Notes: generated by a model not told the origin, from the letters alone. Shown: positions 1 through 7,983, counted from the first letter of the stretch. The stretch: 63,224 nt of DNA from CAZYBC01 sp964645645 (GCA_964645645.1 CAZYBC010000006.1:1-63224); one strand, 5' to 3'. Made by a program: numbers and translations.

Positions 1-139
1 ACAGCCAGAGCTTAGGCGTAAATTTAATTTTGGCTAAAAATTTTACAACTTTTAGCAAATTAACTTTAACAAAACGAGCTAAAAACCGTCCTAGTTTTTT
101 CATTAAAGCGCTAATTTGTTGTAATTGCTTTTTTAGCAC
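1..139 (-). CDS. Partial hypothetical protein, N-terminal fragment
   Basis: The minus strand is open from a stop at 150-152 to the window edge, so only the N-terminus of this gene is present. A GTG at 139 or an ATG at 103 (reading MKKLGRFLARFVKVNLLKVV) could start it; neither has a clear ribosome binding site. The visible residues are rich in Lys, Leu, Val and Phe, like a cytoplasmic basic segment before a membrane helix. I do not recognise the family. The stretch is short, so coding status is likely but not certain. Confidence 0.4.
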   Translation of the reverse strand, partial: MLKKQLQQISALMKKLGRFLARFVKVNLLKVVKFLAKIKFTPKLWL

Positions 140-152
140 AATTTTTACTTAA

Positions 153-330
153 TATTTCTATATCCAAAAACATCAAAAACTAGCCTCTGAACTTGGGGTT
201 AGTTTTTGAAAATTCTTACTTTCAGTATGCGGATTTTTACAGCCATTTGCAAGAGGAAAAAGAAGAAAAAAGAGTTGCAGAATGTGGGACGAAGTTGAAA
301 CCTATTTTAAGGACAATAAATACTCATCAA
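153..330 (+). pseudogene. Possible decayed coding fragment with frameshift
   Basis: Plus-strand codons from 153 read YFYIQKHQKLASELGVSF and then hit TGA. Skipping one T in the T5 run at 203-207 continues as ENSYFQYADFYSHLQEEKEE and on to a stop inside the neighbouring gene. Both halves have protein-like composition, including a helix-turn-helix-like LASELGVS. There is no start codon upstream. It could be the remnant of a small regulator or pure chance. I cannot name a family. Confidence 0.2.
175..207. terminator. Possible bidirectional terminator hairpin
   Basis: The arms AAAAACTAGCC (175-185) and GGGTTAGTTTTT (196-207) pair with one G-T pair around a loop of about 10 nt. A T-run follows on the plus strand and an A-run precedes. 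It lies downstream of the minus-strand AbiEii-like gene and could end that transcript. It also overlaps the decayed coding fragment described at 153-330, so the pairing may be incidental. Confidence 0.35.
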
Positions 331-931
331 CTTTGCTTACCAGTATTTCTTTAATTTTTTGATCAGAATATTCTTTTCTCAACCATTCTACTGGTGTCAT
401 TTCTAAATCATCAAAATAAGTCAAAGGATCTAAAATCCATCTTTCATTAACTTGATATCGAAGAACTGCCTCTTTGATTCCCTGTGATAAAGAACATAAA
501 CCTTGATCTAAACAAACTGCTACATCCACATAATCTCGCCAGGTAGCACGTTTTCCCATCACATATAATTTTGAACTAAAAATATCTTTAACATCTGCCA
601 AAGCAAATTGAGGATATTGCTTTTCTTCATGCAAAAATGCGGCTTCGTCCTGAAAAAAAGTAATTTTCACATCATCAATAAAAGCAGTGTATTGAGTAGG
701 CGATGAAAGTCGTTGTACTAATTGTGCACTGCCTGCAATAGATTTAATTTTTTTTAATAGGTTATCAGTAATTTCCTCGATCCTCACAAAATCCAAATCA
801 TATGATTTTCTGTGACCAATCTGCAGAGAAAGAGCTGTTCCACCCACTAAAACTCCTTCATTTAAACAGCCCAATTTTTCAAGTAATTCTCTTTGCGCTA
901 CCGAAATTGATTCAGAATGCAGATCTGACAT
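302..931 (-). CDS. Nucleotidyltransferase AbiEii/AbiGii toxin-family protein
   Basis: This 209-residue protein carries the AbiEii hallmark near residues 29-50: GGTALSLQ, GHR and then SYDLDF, the nucleotidyltransferase Asp motif. A second conserved patch, VKDIFSSKLYVMGKRATWRDYVD at about residues 113-135, matches the family's K-x-R-x-x-x-DxxD region. Family members act as toxins of type IV-like or MenTA-like toxin-antitoxin modules, where some transfer nucleotides to tRNA; the substrate here is unknown. The gene overlaps the upstream 97-residue gene by 20 nt, so the two are translationally coupled. Fold assignment is strong. Action as a toxin rather than another nucleotidyltransferase role is inferred. 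Confidence 0.85.
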   Translation of the reverse strand: MSDLHSESISVAQRELLEKLGCLNEGVLVGGTALSLQIGHRKSYDLDFVRIEEITDNLLKKIKSIAGSAQLVQRLSSPTQYTAFIDDVKITFFQDEAAFLHEEKQYPQFALADVKDIFSSKLYVMGKRATWRDYVDVAVCLDQGLCSLSQGIKEAVLRYQVNERWILDPLTYFDDLEMTPVEWLRKEYSDQKIKEILVSKVDEYLLSLK

Positions 932-1205
932 AATTTTCTTTCACAAGAGGTTCTTTTATTTTTAATAAAAAATTTTTGACAAAATTATAAGTTTGAGACT
1001 GGTAAGTTGGTCTTGGATCGTTAATAAATGTATTTCTTATTTCTGAAAAATTGTATAAAGTTTTCAACCATAAATAATCACTTAAATCCCCGTACTGTAG
1101 GACTTGATGAATTATGTATTCTTTATGTTGATTTTTGTCCAGATTGTCTGGATTACATGACCAAAAAATTTTTCGAGCAGATTTAGGAAAATTTTTTAAA
1201 GACAT
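912..1205 (-). CDS. DUF6922-like partner (putative antitoxin) of the AbiEii-type gene
   Basis: This 97-residue protein reads IFWSCNPDNLDKNQHKEYII near residues 13-32, followed by VLQYGDLSDYLWLKTLY and a C-terminal basic helix. That pattern (FWD/FWS..P..LD...H..FII.RVL..GD...W) is typical of the small DUF6922-type proteins found directly upstream of AbiEii nucleotidyltransferases. It precedes and overlaps the toxin-like gene and starts only 7 nt downstream of the CAU tRNA, so one transcript may carry tRNA, antitoxin and toxin. The antitoxin role is inferred from position. DNA binding was not shown. Confidence 0.7.
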   Translation of the reverse strand: MSLKNFPKSARKIFWSCNPDNLDKNQHKEYIIHQVLQYGDLSDYLWLKTLYNFSEIRNTFINDPRPTYQSQTYNFVKNFLLKIKEPLVKENYVRSAF

Positions 1206-1212
1206 AATTTTG

Positions 1213-1281
1213 TTGCGGAACTAGGAGTCGAACCTAGCCTGTGAGATTATGAGCCTCACGTGCACCGTACACTATCCCGCG
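1213..1281 (-). tRNA. tRNA-Met (CAU), probably initiator, with a shortened D-loop
   Basis: On the minus strand the 5' acceptor CGCGGGA pairs with TTCCGCA except at the first position, giving a C1-A72 mismatch with discriminator A73. That mismatch is the classic bacterial initiator-tRNA feature. The anticodon loop CTCATAA holds CAU and the T-arm is CTAGG-TTCGACT-CCTAG. Oddities are a D-loop of only about 5 nt (ACGGT), an anticodon stem without the three G-C pairs usual in initiators, and no encoded CCA. A minus-strand promoter lies just upstream: TTGATT (1335-1340), 18 bp, TATAAT (1311-1316). An elongator Met or lysidine-Ile tRNA remains possible. Confidence 0.8.
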
Positions 1282-1310
1282 CGTTTGTTTAATTTTTTAA
1301 ACAGGGCTTT

Positions 1311-1340
1311 ATTATAACCCAAGTGATCTGATATAATCAA
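1311..1340 (-). promoter_or_regulatory. Promoter of the CAU tRNA and AbiEii-type module
   Basis: Minus strand: -35 TTGATT at 1335-1340, 18-bp spacer, -10 TATAAT at 1311-1316. Transcription would start near 1304, about 23 nt before the tRNA 5' end. It overlaps a plus-strand extended -10 (TGATATAAT, 1329-1337), so the two divergent transcription units may compete. Confidence 0.55.
1329..1337 (+). promoter_or_regulatory. Extended -10 promoter ahead of the hairpin pair and second tRNA
   Basis: TGATATAAT matches an extended -10 (TGnTATAAT). Initiation near 1344 would transcribe the two large hairpins and then the tRNA at 1524. No good -35 is visible, which is acceptable for an extended -10 site. 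Confidence 0.45.
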
Positions 1341-1348
1341 GGACATCA

Positions 1349-1423
1349 AAAATTTCTTATAATTAAAATCAGGCGACTTGAGTGAAAATCAGGTCTTAAA
1401 TGATTTTACTTATAAGAAATTTT
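1349..1423. repeat. Long hairpin H1 (14-bp outer arms)
   Basis: Perfect 14-bp arms, AAAATTTCTTATAA at 1349-1362 and its complement at 1410-1423. The stem continues with TAAAATCA (1364-1371) against TGATTTTA (1401-1408). The loop contains GGCGACTTGAGTG (1372-1384), whose two halves are complementary to segments in the loop of the next hairpin. It lies in the presumed leader of the following tRNA. Confidence 0.75.
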
Positions 1424-1446
1424 CTCAGATAATAAAAAAGTGAAAA

Positions 1447-1512
1447 CTCATATTATATTAAATGTCTGTCGCCTGAGTATCACTCAAGCTAAGCAATTTA
1501 ATATAATACGAG
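1447..1512. repeat. Long hairpin H2 (17-nt arms, one mismatch)
   Basis: CTCATATTATATTAAAT (1447-1463) pairs with ATTTAATATAATACGAG (1496-1512) with one mismatch. The loop holds GTCGCC (1468-1473) and CACTCAAG (1481-1488), each complementary to part of the H1 loop. It ends 11 nt before the tRNA at 1524. Its loop word CTTGAGTG resembles the GCTTGAATG core of palindromes near 61.8 kb. Confidence 0.7.
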
Positions 1513-1523
1513 CTTGAACATTT

Positions 1524-1597
1524 GGCAGGGTAGCTCAGTTGGTTAGAGCATCGGATTCATAAACCGAAGGTCCTGAGTTCAACTCTCAGCCCTGCTA
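1524..1597 (+). tRNA. tRNA-Met (CAU), elongator type
   Basis: The 74-nt cloverleaf has acceptor GGCAGGG paired with CCCTGCT, D-arm TAGCTCAGTTGGTTAGAGC, anticodon loop TTCATAA (anticodon CAU) and T-arm CTGAG-TTCAACT-CTCAG, discriminator A and no encoded CCA. The last anticodon-stem pair is an A-A mismatch. Full acceptor pairing argues against an initiator. A lysidine-modified tRNA-Ile(CAU) cannot be excluded from the sequence alone. Confidence 0.9.
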
Positions 1598-1601
1598 CAT
1601 T

Positions 1602-3107
1602 TTACTTTTCTTTTATTTCCAATAACTTTACACCATTTCTTTTTACCGCAAAAATTTCTTGACCAAAATTGGCAATCTTTTGTTGATTGTTTCCTCTCAA
1701 ATGGCAAATTACTAAATCTGCTTGATCTAAAGAACTAACTAGATTTGCCTTAAAAGTAGCATAGTAAGTAAATTGAGCTGGATCACCACAACTAAAAACT
1801 TGATAAGTTTGATTCTGATCCAAATTTTTATTTGCCCAAAGTACAGCTTCTCGATAAGAAGCCCCCCAATAATCTAAATCAAACTGTTTATAGGCGCCAC
1901 GCACCCCGCCCACAAATTGATTGAAATAAATATATTGATAAGGAAAAAGTTTAACCAAATTAAATACTACTATGGCCATATCTAAAATAAGTAAAACAAC
2001 AATAAAAAAACTTTTTGCTTTAATAAAATGAATCATTTTTAAACTAGCTAAAGTGGCAATGATTGGGAGTAAAAATAAAAAATGTCTTAAGCCATCGTAA
2101 ATAACTGGTTTTAACAAAAAATAAATAGATAAATTAATCAGCAAAGCTAAAGTAAAAAGTTTAACAACTGGTTTTTCTCTAACTTGTTCTGGTTTGTTAA
2201 AACTACGCACAGGAAAAAACAATAAAAATAACATAAACCAAGGTGTAGTCACCAACAGCCAAATTGGGAGATAGATTAAAGGTAAATTTTGAGCATTCAC
2301 TAAATTTCCTAAAAATAGAACTTCCCCTCGCCACGGATAACGACTACTAGCTGTTAAAAGATGCCCAAAATTACCAATTGGATCAGCTCCTAAATAAGGC
2401 AAAGTAAACATATTGAGCAAAAAACCCAACATCACAATAATCAACAAAGCAGGTAGAATCTGAAACCAATTTTTAGGCTTAAAAATTTCCTTGTTTAACA
2501 GTGCCAAATAAGCAACATAAACCACATAAATACTAAAACCCACCACTCTTAATGATTGAGTTAGCCCAAAGGATATCCCTAAAAATAATAAAGCTAAGGC
2601 ATCGCGGCGGGTGCCAAAAAAATAAATTAAAATTAGAGATATAAAATAACTAATTGCAAAAGGAACGTCTTTAGGATTAGCAGCGATATGTCCCAAAAAC
2701 CTTGGCATTAATAAAATAAAGATTGGCCCCCAAATCGCCAACCAACCTTTTTTAGTTACTTTTAACAAAAGTTGATAGCTGGCTATAAAAATCACACTGG
2801 CAAACAACAAATTTAATAAATGATAAATTTCATAACTTTCTCCGCTATTAAAAGTATATAAAACAGCTTGATAAATACGGTCATAATCATATAGATTACT
2901 ATCGCCGCTGTTAATTACAAAACTTTTTTCTAAAACAGGGTCATTAGCTCTTAGTTTAATATAAAGCAATTTGCCTAAAAAATATTCTTCTGGCTCATCA
3001 TTAGTTAGACCATAAGCACGATATGTTAGCAAAGATAACAAACAATAAAATAACAGAAAAATAATTAAGGGAATTTGTTGATAAAAAATTTTTAGCCACC
3101 TACCCAT
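1602..3107 (-). CDS. GT39-like multi-membrane-span glycosyltransferase
   Basis: This 501-residue polytopic protein has roughly ten hydrophobic segments. After the first helix comes LTNDEPEEYFLGK (residues 34-46), an acidic motif in the first extracytoplasmic loop typical of dolichyl-/polyprenyl-phosphate-sugar transferases. At about residues 132-152 MPRFLGHIAANPKDVPFA matches the PR(F)xGH..NPKD signature of bacterial PMT_2 (GT39) proteins. It would transfer a lipid-linked sugar on the outer face of the membrane; donor and acceptor are unknown. It overlaps the upstream DHH gene by 8 nt, so they form a two-gene operon. The gene converges on the tRNA, leaving 4 nt between them. Confidence 0.75.
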   Translation of the reverse strand: MGRWLKIFYQQIPLIIFLLFYCLLSLLTYRAYGLTNDEPEEYFLGKLLYIKLRANDPVLEKSFVINSGDSNLYDYDRIYQAVLYTFNSGESYEIYHLLNLLFASVIFIASYQLLLKVTKKGWLAIWGPIFILLMPRFLGHIAANPKDVPFAISYFISLILIYFFGTRRDALALLFLGISFGLTQSLRVVGFSIYVVYVAYLALLNKEIFKPKNWFQILPALLIIVMLGFLLNMFTLPYLGADPIGNFGHLLTASSRYPWRGEVLFLGNLVNAQNLPLIYLPIWLLVTTPWFMLFLLFFPVRSFNKPEQVREKPVVKLFTLALLINLSIYFLLKPVIYDGLRHFLFLLPIIATLASLKMIHFIKAKSFFIVVLLILDMAIVVFNLVKLFPYQYIYFNQFVGGVRGAYKQFDLDYWGASYREAVLWANKNLDQNQTYQVFSCGDPAQFTYYATFKANLVSSLDQADLVICHLRGNNQQKIANFGQEIFAVKRNGVKLLEIKEK

Positions 3108-3978
3108 ACAATTCCTTAATCATTGCCACTACTTGAGTTAAACTTAACGGAGTTGGTTTTTGATCACGATGCTTTCTTGAACCATTAATCAGCATTTTGC
3201 CATTGTTGTGATAAAACCAACTACCTTCTTTATCTTCAGCTAAAATCTTTTCATACAGAGCACTTAAATTCATCTTTATGTCAGGACGAACTTTAATATT
3301 CATATGACCAATCACTGAATCTTTTTTAATTACCAAAGCAAAACCCATTTTTTGCGCTTGTTTAACCACATCGTTATTACGGGAAGCAACGGCTAAACAC
3401 TTGCCAAGTTTAATATTAAATTCTAAACCTTTAGTAGCAATAATTTCTTTGGCTTTAATTGTTTGCTTTAACGACGCATAAGCATAATCTAAACATTGCA
3501 TGCCAAAATGCATTTGCGAATCATCATTATGCAAATCGACACATTCGTGACCACGGATTAATTCGTGCAACATAAAACAATAACGATTGTCAGCTGGTTC
3601 TGGCCAATAAACTTCTTCAAAATGATCAATGCTGGTAATAAATTCCACTAATTCTTTTAAAGTTTCATCTTGATCGTAATCTGGATAAACAGTTAGTAAA
3701 TATTCATAAACCAAACTACTAGCGCAAATTTTTTGACTAGAACGTTTTAATTGGTGATGATCAAAATCGCCAAAACCAGTATCCACATGGGTAACTTGTT
3801 CTAACCGAAAACCAATTTCTTTAAGCTGTGCAGGTGAAATGGTATCGCCGGGATTAACAAAATAAATTTTAGCCTCTGCAAAATTTTGGCTATCAAAACG
3901 CTTTAGTAACCAAGTAGCACCAATGGCATCTAAATCTGGAGCATGATGAGTAACAATTACTTTTTGATCTTTAAGCAT
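3100..3978 (-). CDS. DHH-type phosphoesterase-like protein
   Basis: The 292-residue soluble protein starts with VIVTHHAPDLDAIGATWLL, an Asp/His metal-binding motif of the DxD type, and has VDTGFGDFDHHQ near residues 65-77, the DHH motif. The family hydrolyses phosphodiester or pyrophosphate bonds using Mn2+. The C-terminal part (residues 180-290) contains RKHRDQKPTPLSL, perhaps for substrate binding. It is the first gene of a pair with the GT39-like gene and is divergent from tspO. The substrate cannot be told from sequence. Fold assignment is moderately strong, specific function open. Confidence 0.65.
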   Translation of the reverse strand: MLKDQKVIVTHHAPDLDAIGATWLLKRFDSQNFAEAKIYFVNPGDTISPAQLKEIGFRLEQVTHVDTGFGDFDHHQLKRSSQKICASSLVYEYLLTVYPDYDQDETLKELVEFITSIDHFEEVYWPEPADNRYCFMLHELIRGHECVDLHNDDSQMHFGMQCLDYAYASLKQTIKAKEIIATKGLEFNIKLGKCLAVASRNNDVVKQAQKMGFALVIKKDSVIGHMNIKVRPDIKMNLSALYEKILAEDKEGSWFYHNNGKMLINGSRKHRDQKPTPLSLTQVVAMIKELYG

Positions 3979-4046
3979 AAAAGCTTTCTAAAAAGCTAAA
4001 CTTTAATAGGCTTTATTTTACTCTGAGTTTAGGTTATCCTAAAGAT

Positions 4047-4535
4047 ATGAAATTTCCTAAATTAGCGAAACTCTTAACAGCGGTAGGTGCTTGCTTAATG
4101 GCTGGATTTATTGGTTCTGCCTTTACTACACCTAATATTGCTACTTGGTATGCCAGTTTAAACAGACCAGTCTTTACCCCTCCAAATTTGGTTTTTGCTC
4201 CAGTTTGGACTTTGCTTTACATTTTAATGGGGATTTCTTTTTTCTTAGTTTGGAGCAAAGAAGTTAGTAAAAAATACTTAAAAGATAAACGTTCAAGTTT
4301 GGTTTTATTTGTTTTTCAGCTAGCACTTAATACTTTGTGGTCAATACTTTTTTTTGCTCAACATTGGTTATTAGCATCAAGCATAGAAATTTTAGTGTTG
4401 TGGCTAACAATTTTGCTTTTAATTGTGCGCTTTAAAAAGTTTAGTCAAACTGCCAGTTGGTTATTATGGCCATATTTAGCCTGGGTGAGTTTTGCCAGTG
4501 TTTTAAATATTACTTTTTGGTGGCTTAATCGTTAA
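4047..4535 (+). CDS. tspO: TspO/MBR-family membrane protein
   Basis: The 162-residue protein has five hydrophobic helices and the TspO signature: ATWYASLNRPVFTPPNLVFAPVW followed by TLLYILMGIS at residues 32-65, plus WLLWPYLAWVSFASVLNITFWWLN at the C-terminus. Bacterial TspO binds porphyrins and other hydrophobic ligands and is linked to stress responses; its role in a small reduced genome is unclear. A -10-like TATCCT (4035-4040) lies 6 nt before the ATG with no Shine-Dalgarno sequence, which suggests a leaderless mRNA. Confidence 0.9.
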   Translation: MKFPKLAKLLTAVGACLMAGFIGSAFTTPNIATWYASLNRPVFTPPNLVFAPVWTLLYILMGISFFLVWSKEVSKKYLKDKRSSLVLFVFQLALNTLWSILFFAQHWLLASSIEILVLWLTILLLIVRFKKFSQTASWLLWPYLAWVSFASVLNITFWWLNR

Positions 4536-4552
4536 ACTGCGCTCAGACATTT

Positions 4553-5404
4553 TTATTTTTTCCAACGATTTTTTAGAATTAAGTTCTTATTGTTAGTGCT
4601 GTGAAAAAAAGCTTGGTGGAGATTAACTGTTTGTGAGCCATAACGTAATTGACGGTAATATTTTTGCCCTAAATAAAATAAATAATTTAATAAAGTTAAA
4701 AGCATCAAATTGTTTTGCTTTAACACAGGTGATGAAAATTTTGCTGCAGCATAATTAGGTAAAAATTTTTTTAACCAAAAATTTTTTTGCCACAATTGAG
4801 TTTTAATTTGAGCTTTATCCAACAACCAATCAATTTGTAAAATTTCATAGGCTTCATAAACTGATTGACGATCAGTGGTCATAGTTAGTTGATCTTCAGC
4901 TAACCACAAATTAAAATCCCAAGCATTGTTAATATTAATACCTGGCTGAGGCCGACGTTTTTTTAAACAGGAATATAACAACACTACAGCTCTAACCAAC
5001 CATAAACAATTTTTTTGAGTAAGCACTAAAAAATCCAAATCGTCTTGCTCTGTGGCATTATCAGCCGCCAAAGAACCAGTAATGGCGACGGCTTTAATTA
5101 AAGAAAAATTCTGTGCAAATTTTAAAAAATCTTGAGCCTGTTGCTTTTTAGCTTTAGAAATTATTTGACGATGCTGACGAATTTTAATCAGTTGTTTTTG
5201 TTCAGCTAAGCAATACCAATTATTTTGACAAATAATTTTTTTCTTTTTTTGCAGTTGAACTAAAATTTGCTTTAATTGAGTTGAGGAAATTTTAATTGGC
5301 AAACGCCACCACAATTGTTGGAAATCTAACGGATAATTAAACTGACTAAAATAACAAAGAGTTTTTAAAACTGCTTGTTGATAACCAAAACTCTTGTTGT
5401 CCAT
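4553..5404 (-). CDS. Nucleotidyltransferase-domain protein with N-terminal winged-helix-like region
   Basis: In this 283-residue protein, residues 1-75 look like a winged helix (YPLDFQQLWWRLP, then QLKQILVQLQKKKKI). Residues 107-128 read AVAITGSLAADNATEQDDLDFLV, the GS...DxD motif of Pol-beta-type nucleotidyltransferases. The rest is basic with hydrophobic helices. Proteins of this layout are common in CPR genomes without a known substrate. A TAAAAT box lies 6 nt upstream of the ATG on the minus strand. The catalytic motif is clear, the role unknown. Confidence 0.65.
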   Translation of the reverse strand: MDNKSFGYQQAVLKTLCYFSQFNYPLDFQQLWWRLPIKISSTQLKQILVQLQKKKKIICQNNWYCLAEQKQLIKIRQHRQIISKAKKQQAQDFLKFAQNFSLIKAVAITGSLAADNATEQDDLDFLVLTQKNCLWLVRAVVLLYSCLKKRRPQPGININNAWDFNLWLAEDQLTMTTDRQSVYEAYEILQIDWLLDKAQIKTQLWQKNFWLKKFLPNYAAAKFSSPVLKQNNLMLLTLLNYLFYLGQKYYRQLRYGSQTVNLHQAFFHSTNNKNLILKNRWKK

Positions 5405-5446
5405 GCTATTATTTTAACAGTATAAACCTCATAACAAAGTACGAAT

Positions 5447-6232
5447 ATGAGCCAAAGTTTAAATTTAATTTCTTGGAATGTTAACGGCCTGCGAGCCATC
5501 ATGCGCAAAGGATTTTTTGATTTTGTGCAACAAAAAAATCCCAATCTTCTTTGCCTCCAAGAAACCAAAATCCATGAACATGATTTAGACTTACAAATTA
5601 AAAATCTTAGTGGCTATGATTATAGTTATTTTTCATCAGCTCACAAAAAAGGTTATAGCGGCGTAGCTACTTATAGCCAGCTAAAACCTTTGCACACTAG
5701 CCACAATTTTTTTAACGAAGCTAAATTTGATGATGAAGGCCGCGTGATGATGACTGAGTTTGAAAAATTTACTTTGCTCAATGTTTATTTCCCCAATGGC
5801 AAAGCCTCCGCTACTAGGTTGGAGTATAAAATGGAATTTTACCAAAAATTTTTAGCCAAAATAAAGTCATTACTCGCTGAAAATAAAAAATTAATTGTTT
5901 GCGGTGATGTTAATACTGCTCATAAAGAAATTGATCTTGCTAGACCCAAAGCCAATGCAGAAATTTCTGGTTTTCTTCCAGAAGAACGGGCGTGGATAGA
6001 TGAATTTTTAGCCGCTGGTTTTGTTGATACTTTTCGCTTTTTTAATCCTGAAAAAAAGGATCAATATTCTTGGTGGAGCTACCGAGCCCAAGCAAGAAAA
6101 CGCAATGTTGGTTGGAGAATTGATTATTTTTTTGTCAGTCAAAACTTACAAGCTCATTTAAAAAAAGCTGAAATTTTAACAGAGATTGAAGGATCAGATC
6201 ATTGCCCAGTGGCAATAGAATTAGAGTTTTAA
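5447..6232 (+). CDS. xth: Exodeoxyribonuclease III (AP endonuclease)
   Basis: The 261-residue protein has the full exonuclease III motif set: LISWNVNGLRA at the N-terminus, LCLQETKI (metal-binding Glu), NVYFPNGKAS, VCGDVNTAHKEIDLARPK, RIDYFFVS and the C-terminal GSDHCPV catalytic Asp-His. It cleaves DNA at abasic sites in base excision repair and removes 3' blocks. Length is normal for the family. It is divergent from the nucleotidyltransferase gene and ends at a strong terminator shared with groEL. Confidence 0.95.
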   Translation: MSQSLNLISWNVNGLRAIMRKGFFDFVQQKNPNLLCLQETKIHEHDLDLQIKNLSGYDYSYFSSAHKKGYSGVATYSQLKPLHTSHNFFNEAKFDDEGRVMMTEFEKFTLLNVYFPNGKASATRLEYKMEFYQKFLAKIKSLLAENKKLIVCGDVNTAHKEIDLARPKANAEISGFLPEERAWIDEFLAAGFVDTFRFFNPEKKDQYSWWSYRAQARKRNVGWRIDYFFVSQNLQAHLKKAEILTEIEGSDHCPVAIELEF

Positions 6233-6236
6233 ATCC

Positions 6237-6267
6237 AAAAAGCGGAGGCTTTCACCTCCGCTTTTTT
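6237..6267. terminator. Bidirectional terminator between xth and groEL
   Basis: Perfect stem AGCGGAGG (6241-6248) with CCTCCGCT (6255-6262), a 6-nt loop, flanked by an A-run on one side and a T6 run on the other. It can end both convergent transcripts. Confidence 0.9.
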
Positions 6268-6287
6268 AATTTTTAGCTTGTACGCTT

Positions 6288-7925
6288 TTACATCATGCCA
6301 CCCATACCGCCCATGCCACCAGCTGGCATAGCTGGAGAAGCACCGGGTTTTTCTGGCGCATCAGTGACTAAACATTCAGTGGTCAAAATCATTGACCCAA
6401 CACTAGCGGAATTAGTTAAAGCAGCAATCGCTACTTTAGCTGGTTCAATCACGCCGGCTTTAACTAAATCTTCAAATTTATTGGTCATAGCGTTAAAACC
6501 CCATGTTGCTGAATCTTTTTTCTTGACTTCACCAACCACATAACCGGCATCAACACCGCTGTTGGTAGCAAGCATTCTTAATGGTTCATCTAAAACACTT
6601 TTAATTAATTCAACCCCAGTTTTTTCATCATCGCTGTCAGTTTTAATTTTATCTAAAACCTTACTGGCTTGAATGAAAGTCACTCCACCACCGGGAATAA
6701 TCCCTTCTTCAATAGCGGCTTTGGTAGCTTCTTTGGCATCTTTAACTCTTTCTTGAAGATTCTTCATTTCAATTTCAGTGCTAGCCCCAACTTGAATAAC
6801 TGCCACCCCACCACTCAATTTGGCTTTACGTTCTTGAAGCTTTTCAATATCAAATTCAGAGTTAGAGCGTTTAATCTCTGCGTCGATTTGAGCGATTCTG
6901 GCATCAATGTCATTTTGGGCAGCTTTACCGCCAACGATTCTGGTGGAATCTTTACTAGCACGAACAGAATCGGCTTGACCTAAATCTTCCAAAGTAATTT
7001 GATCAAGTTTGCGACCAGTTTCACTAGTCACAAAATTAGCGCCAGTTAAAACCGCAATATCTTCCAACATAGCCTTACGGCGATCGCCAAAACCAGGAGC
7101 TTTAACTGCGAGAATCTTAAAAGACCCGCGCAATTTATTTAAAACTAAAGTGGTCAAAGCTTCGCCATCAATGTCATCAGCAATTAGAACCAAGGCTCGG
7201 CTAGCATTCACTACTTGTTCTAAAACTGGCAAAATATCTTTGATGTTGGAAATTTTTTGATCAGTGACCAAAATAAAAGGATTTTCCATCACGGCTTCCA
7301 TGTGATCAGTGTCAGTGACAAAATATGGAGAAGCATAACCTTTGTCAAATTCCATGCCTTCTTTGTGGTCGATGGTAATTTCCATGGTTTTGCCTTCTTC
7401 TACTTCTACCACTCCATCTTTGCCGACTAATTTTAACGCCTCTGCAATTTTAGCTCCAATTTCTTCACTTTGAGCAGAAATAGTAGCGACTTTTTCCCAT
7501 TCTACTTCTTTGACTGGTTTGGCTAAACGGCGAATTTCCTTAACAACAGCGTCAACGGCTTTATCAATCCCACGTTTCATAATCATCGGATTAGTACCAG
7601 CGGTAACATAACGCATCCCTTTGTTAGCAATTTTTTGAGCTAATAAAGTAGCGGTGGTAGTACCATCACCAGCTAAATCATTAGTTTTGGAAGCAGCTTC
7701 TTTAACTAATTGAGCACCCATATTTTCAAATTTATCTTCTAATTCAATTTCTTTAGCCACAGAAACGCCATCGTGGATAACATTAGGAGCACCCCAAGAT
7801 TTATCTAAAGCTACATTTCTGCCTTTGGGACCTAAAGTTGTGGTCACCGCATCAGCTAATTTATTAATCCCAACTAACATTTTTTGTCGGGCTTTATCAC
7901 CAAAAATTAATTGTTTGGCTGCCAT
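6288..7925 (-). CDS. groEL: Chaperonin GroEL
   Basis: The 545-residue 60-kDa chaperonin shows TTLGPKGRNVALDK, the nucleotide-binding GDGTTTATLLAQ, EEGIIPGGGVTF and the C-terminal GGMGGMGGMM tail. With GroES it folds newly made proteins in the cytoplasm using ATP. A strong ribosome binding site (AGGAGG, 7 nt before ATG) contrasts with many SD-less genes in this window. It follows groES with a 58-nt gap in the same direction, as in the usual groESL operon. Confidence 0.99.
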   Translation of the reverse strand: MAAKQLIFGDKARQKMLVGINKLADAVTTTLGPKGRNVALDKSWGAPNVIHDGVSVAKEIELEDKFENMGAQLVKEAASKTNDLAGDGTTTATLLAQKIANKGMRYVTAGTNPMIMKRGIDKAVDAVVKEIRRLAKPVKEVEWEKVATISAQSEEIGAKIAEALKLVGKDGVVEVEEGKTMEITIDHKEGMEFDKGYASPYFVTDTDHMEAVMENPFILVTDQKISNIKDILPVLEQVVNASRALVLIADDIDGEALTTLVLNKLRGSFKILAVKAPGFGDRRKAMLEDIAVLTGANFVTSETGRKLDQITLEDLGQADSVRASKDSTRIVGGKAAQNDIDARIAQIDAEIKRSNSEFDIEKLQERKAKLSGGVAVIQVGASTEIEMKNLQERVKDAKEATKAAIEEGIIPGGGVTFIQASKVLDKIKTDSDDEKTGVELIKSVLDEPLRMLATNSGVDAGYVVGEVKKKDSATWGFNAMTNKFEDLVKAGVIEPAKVAIAALTNSASVGSMILTTECLVTDAPEKPGASPAMPAGGMGGMGGMM

Positions 7926-7983
7926 AATATTCCTCCTTTAATTATTTACTAATTACTAGCCAAAACTGGCCAGCAAAAAATTC

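Noticed and set aside
6669..6983. 104-codon frame opposite groEL
   Set aside because: Antisense shadow of a highly conserved gene.
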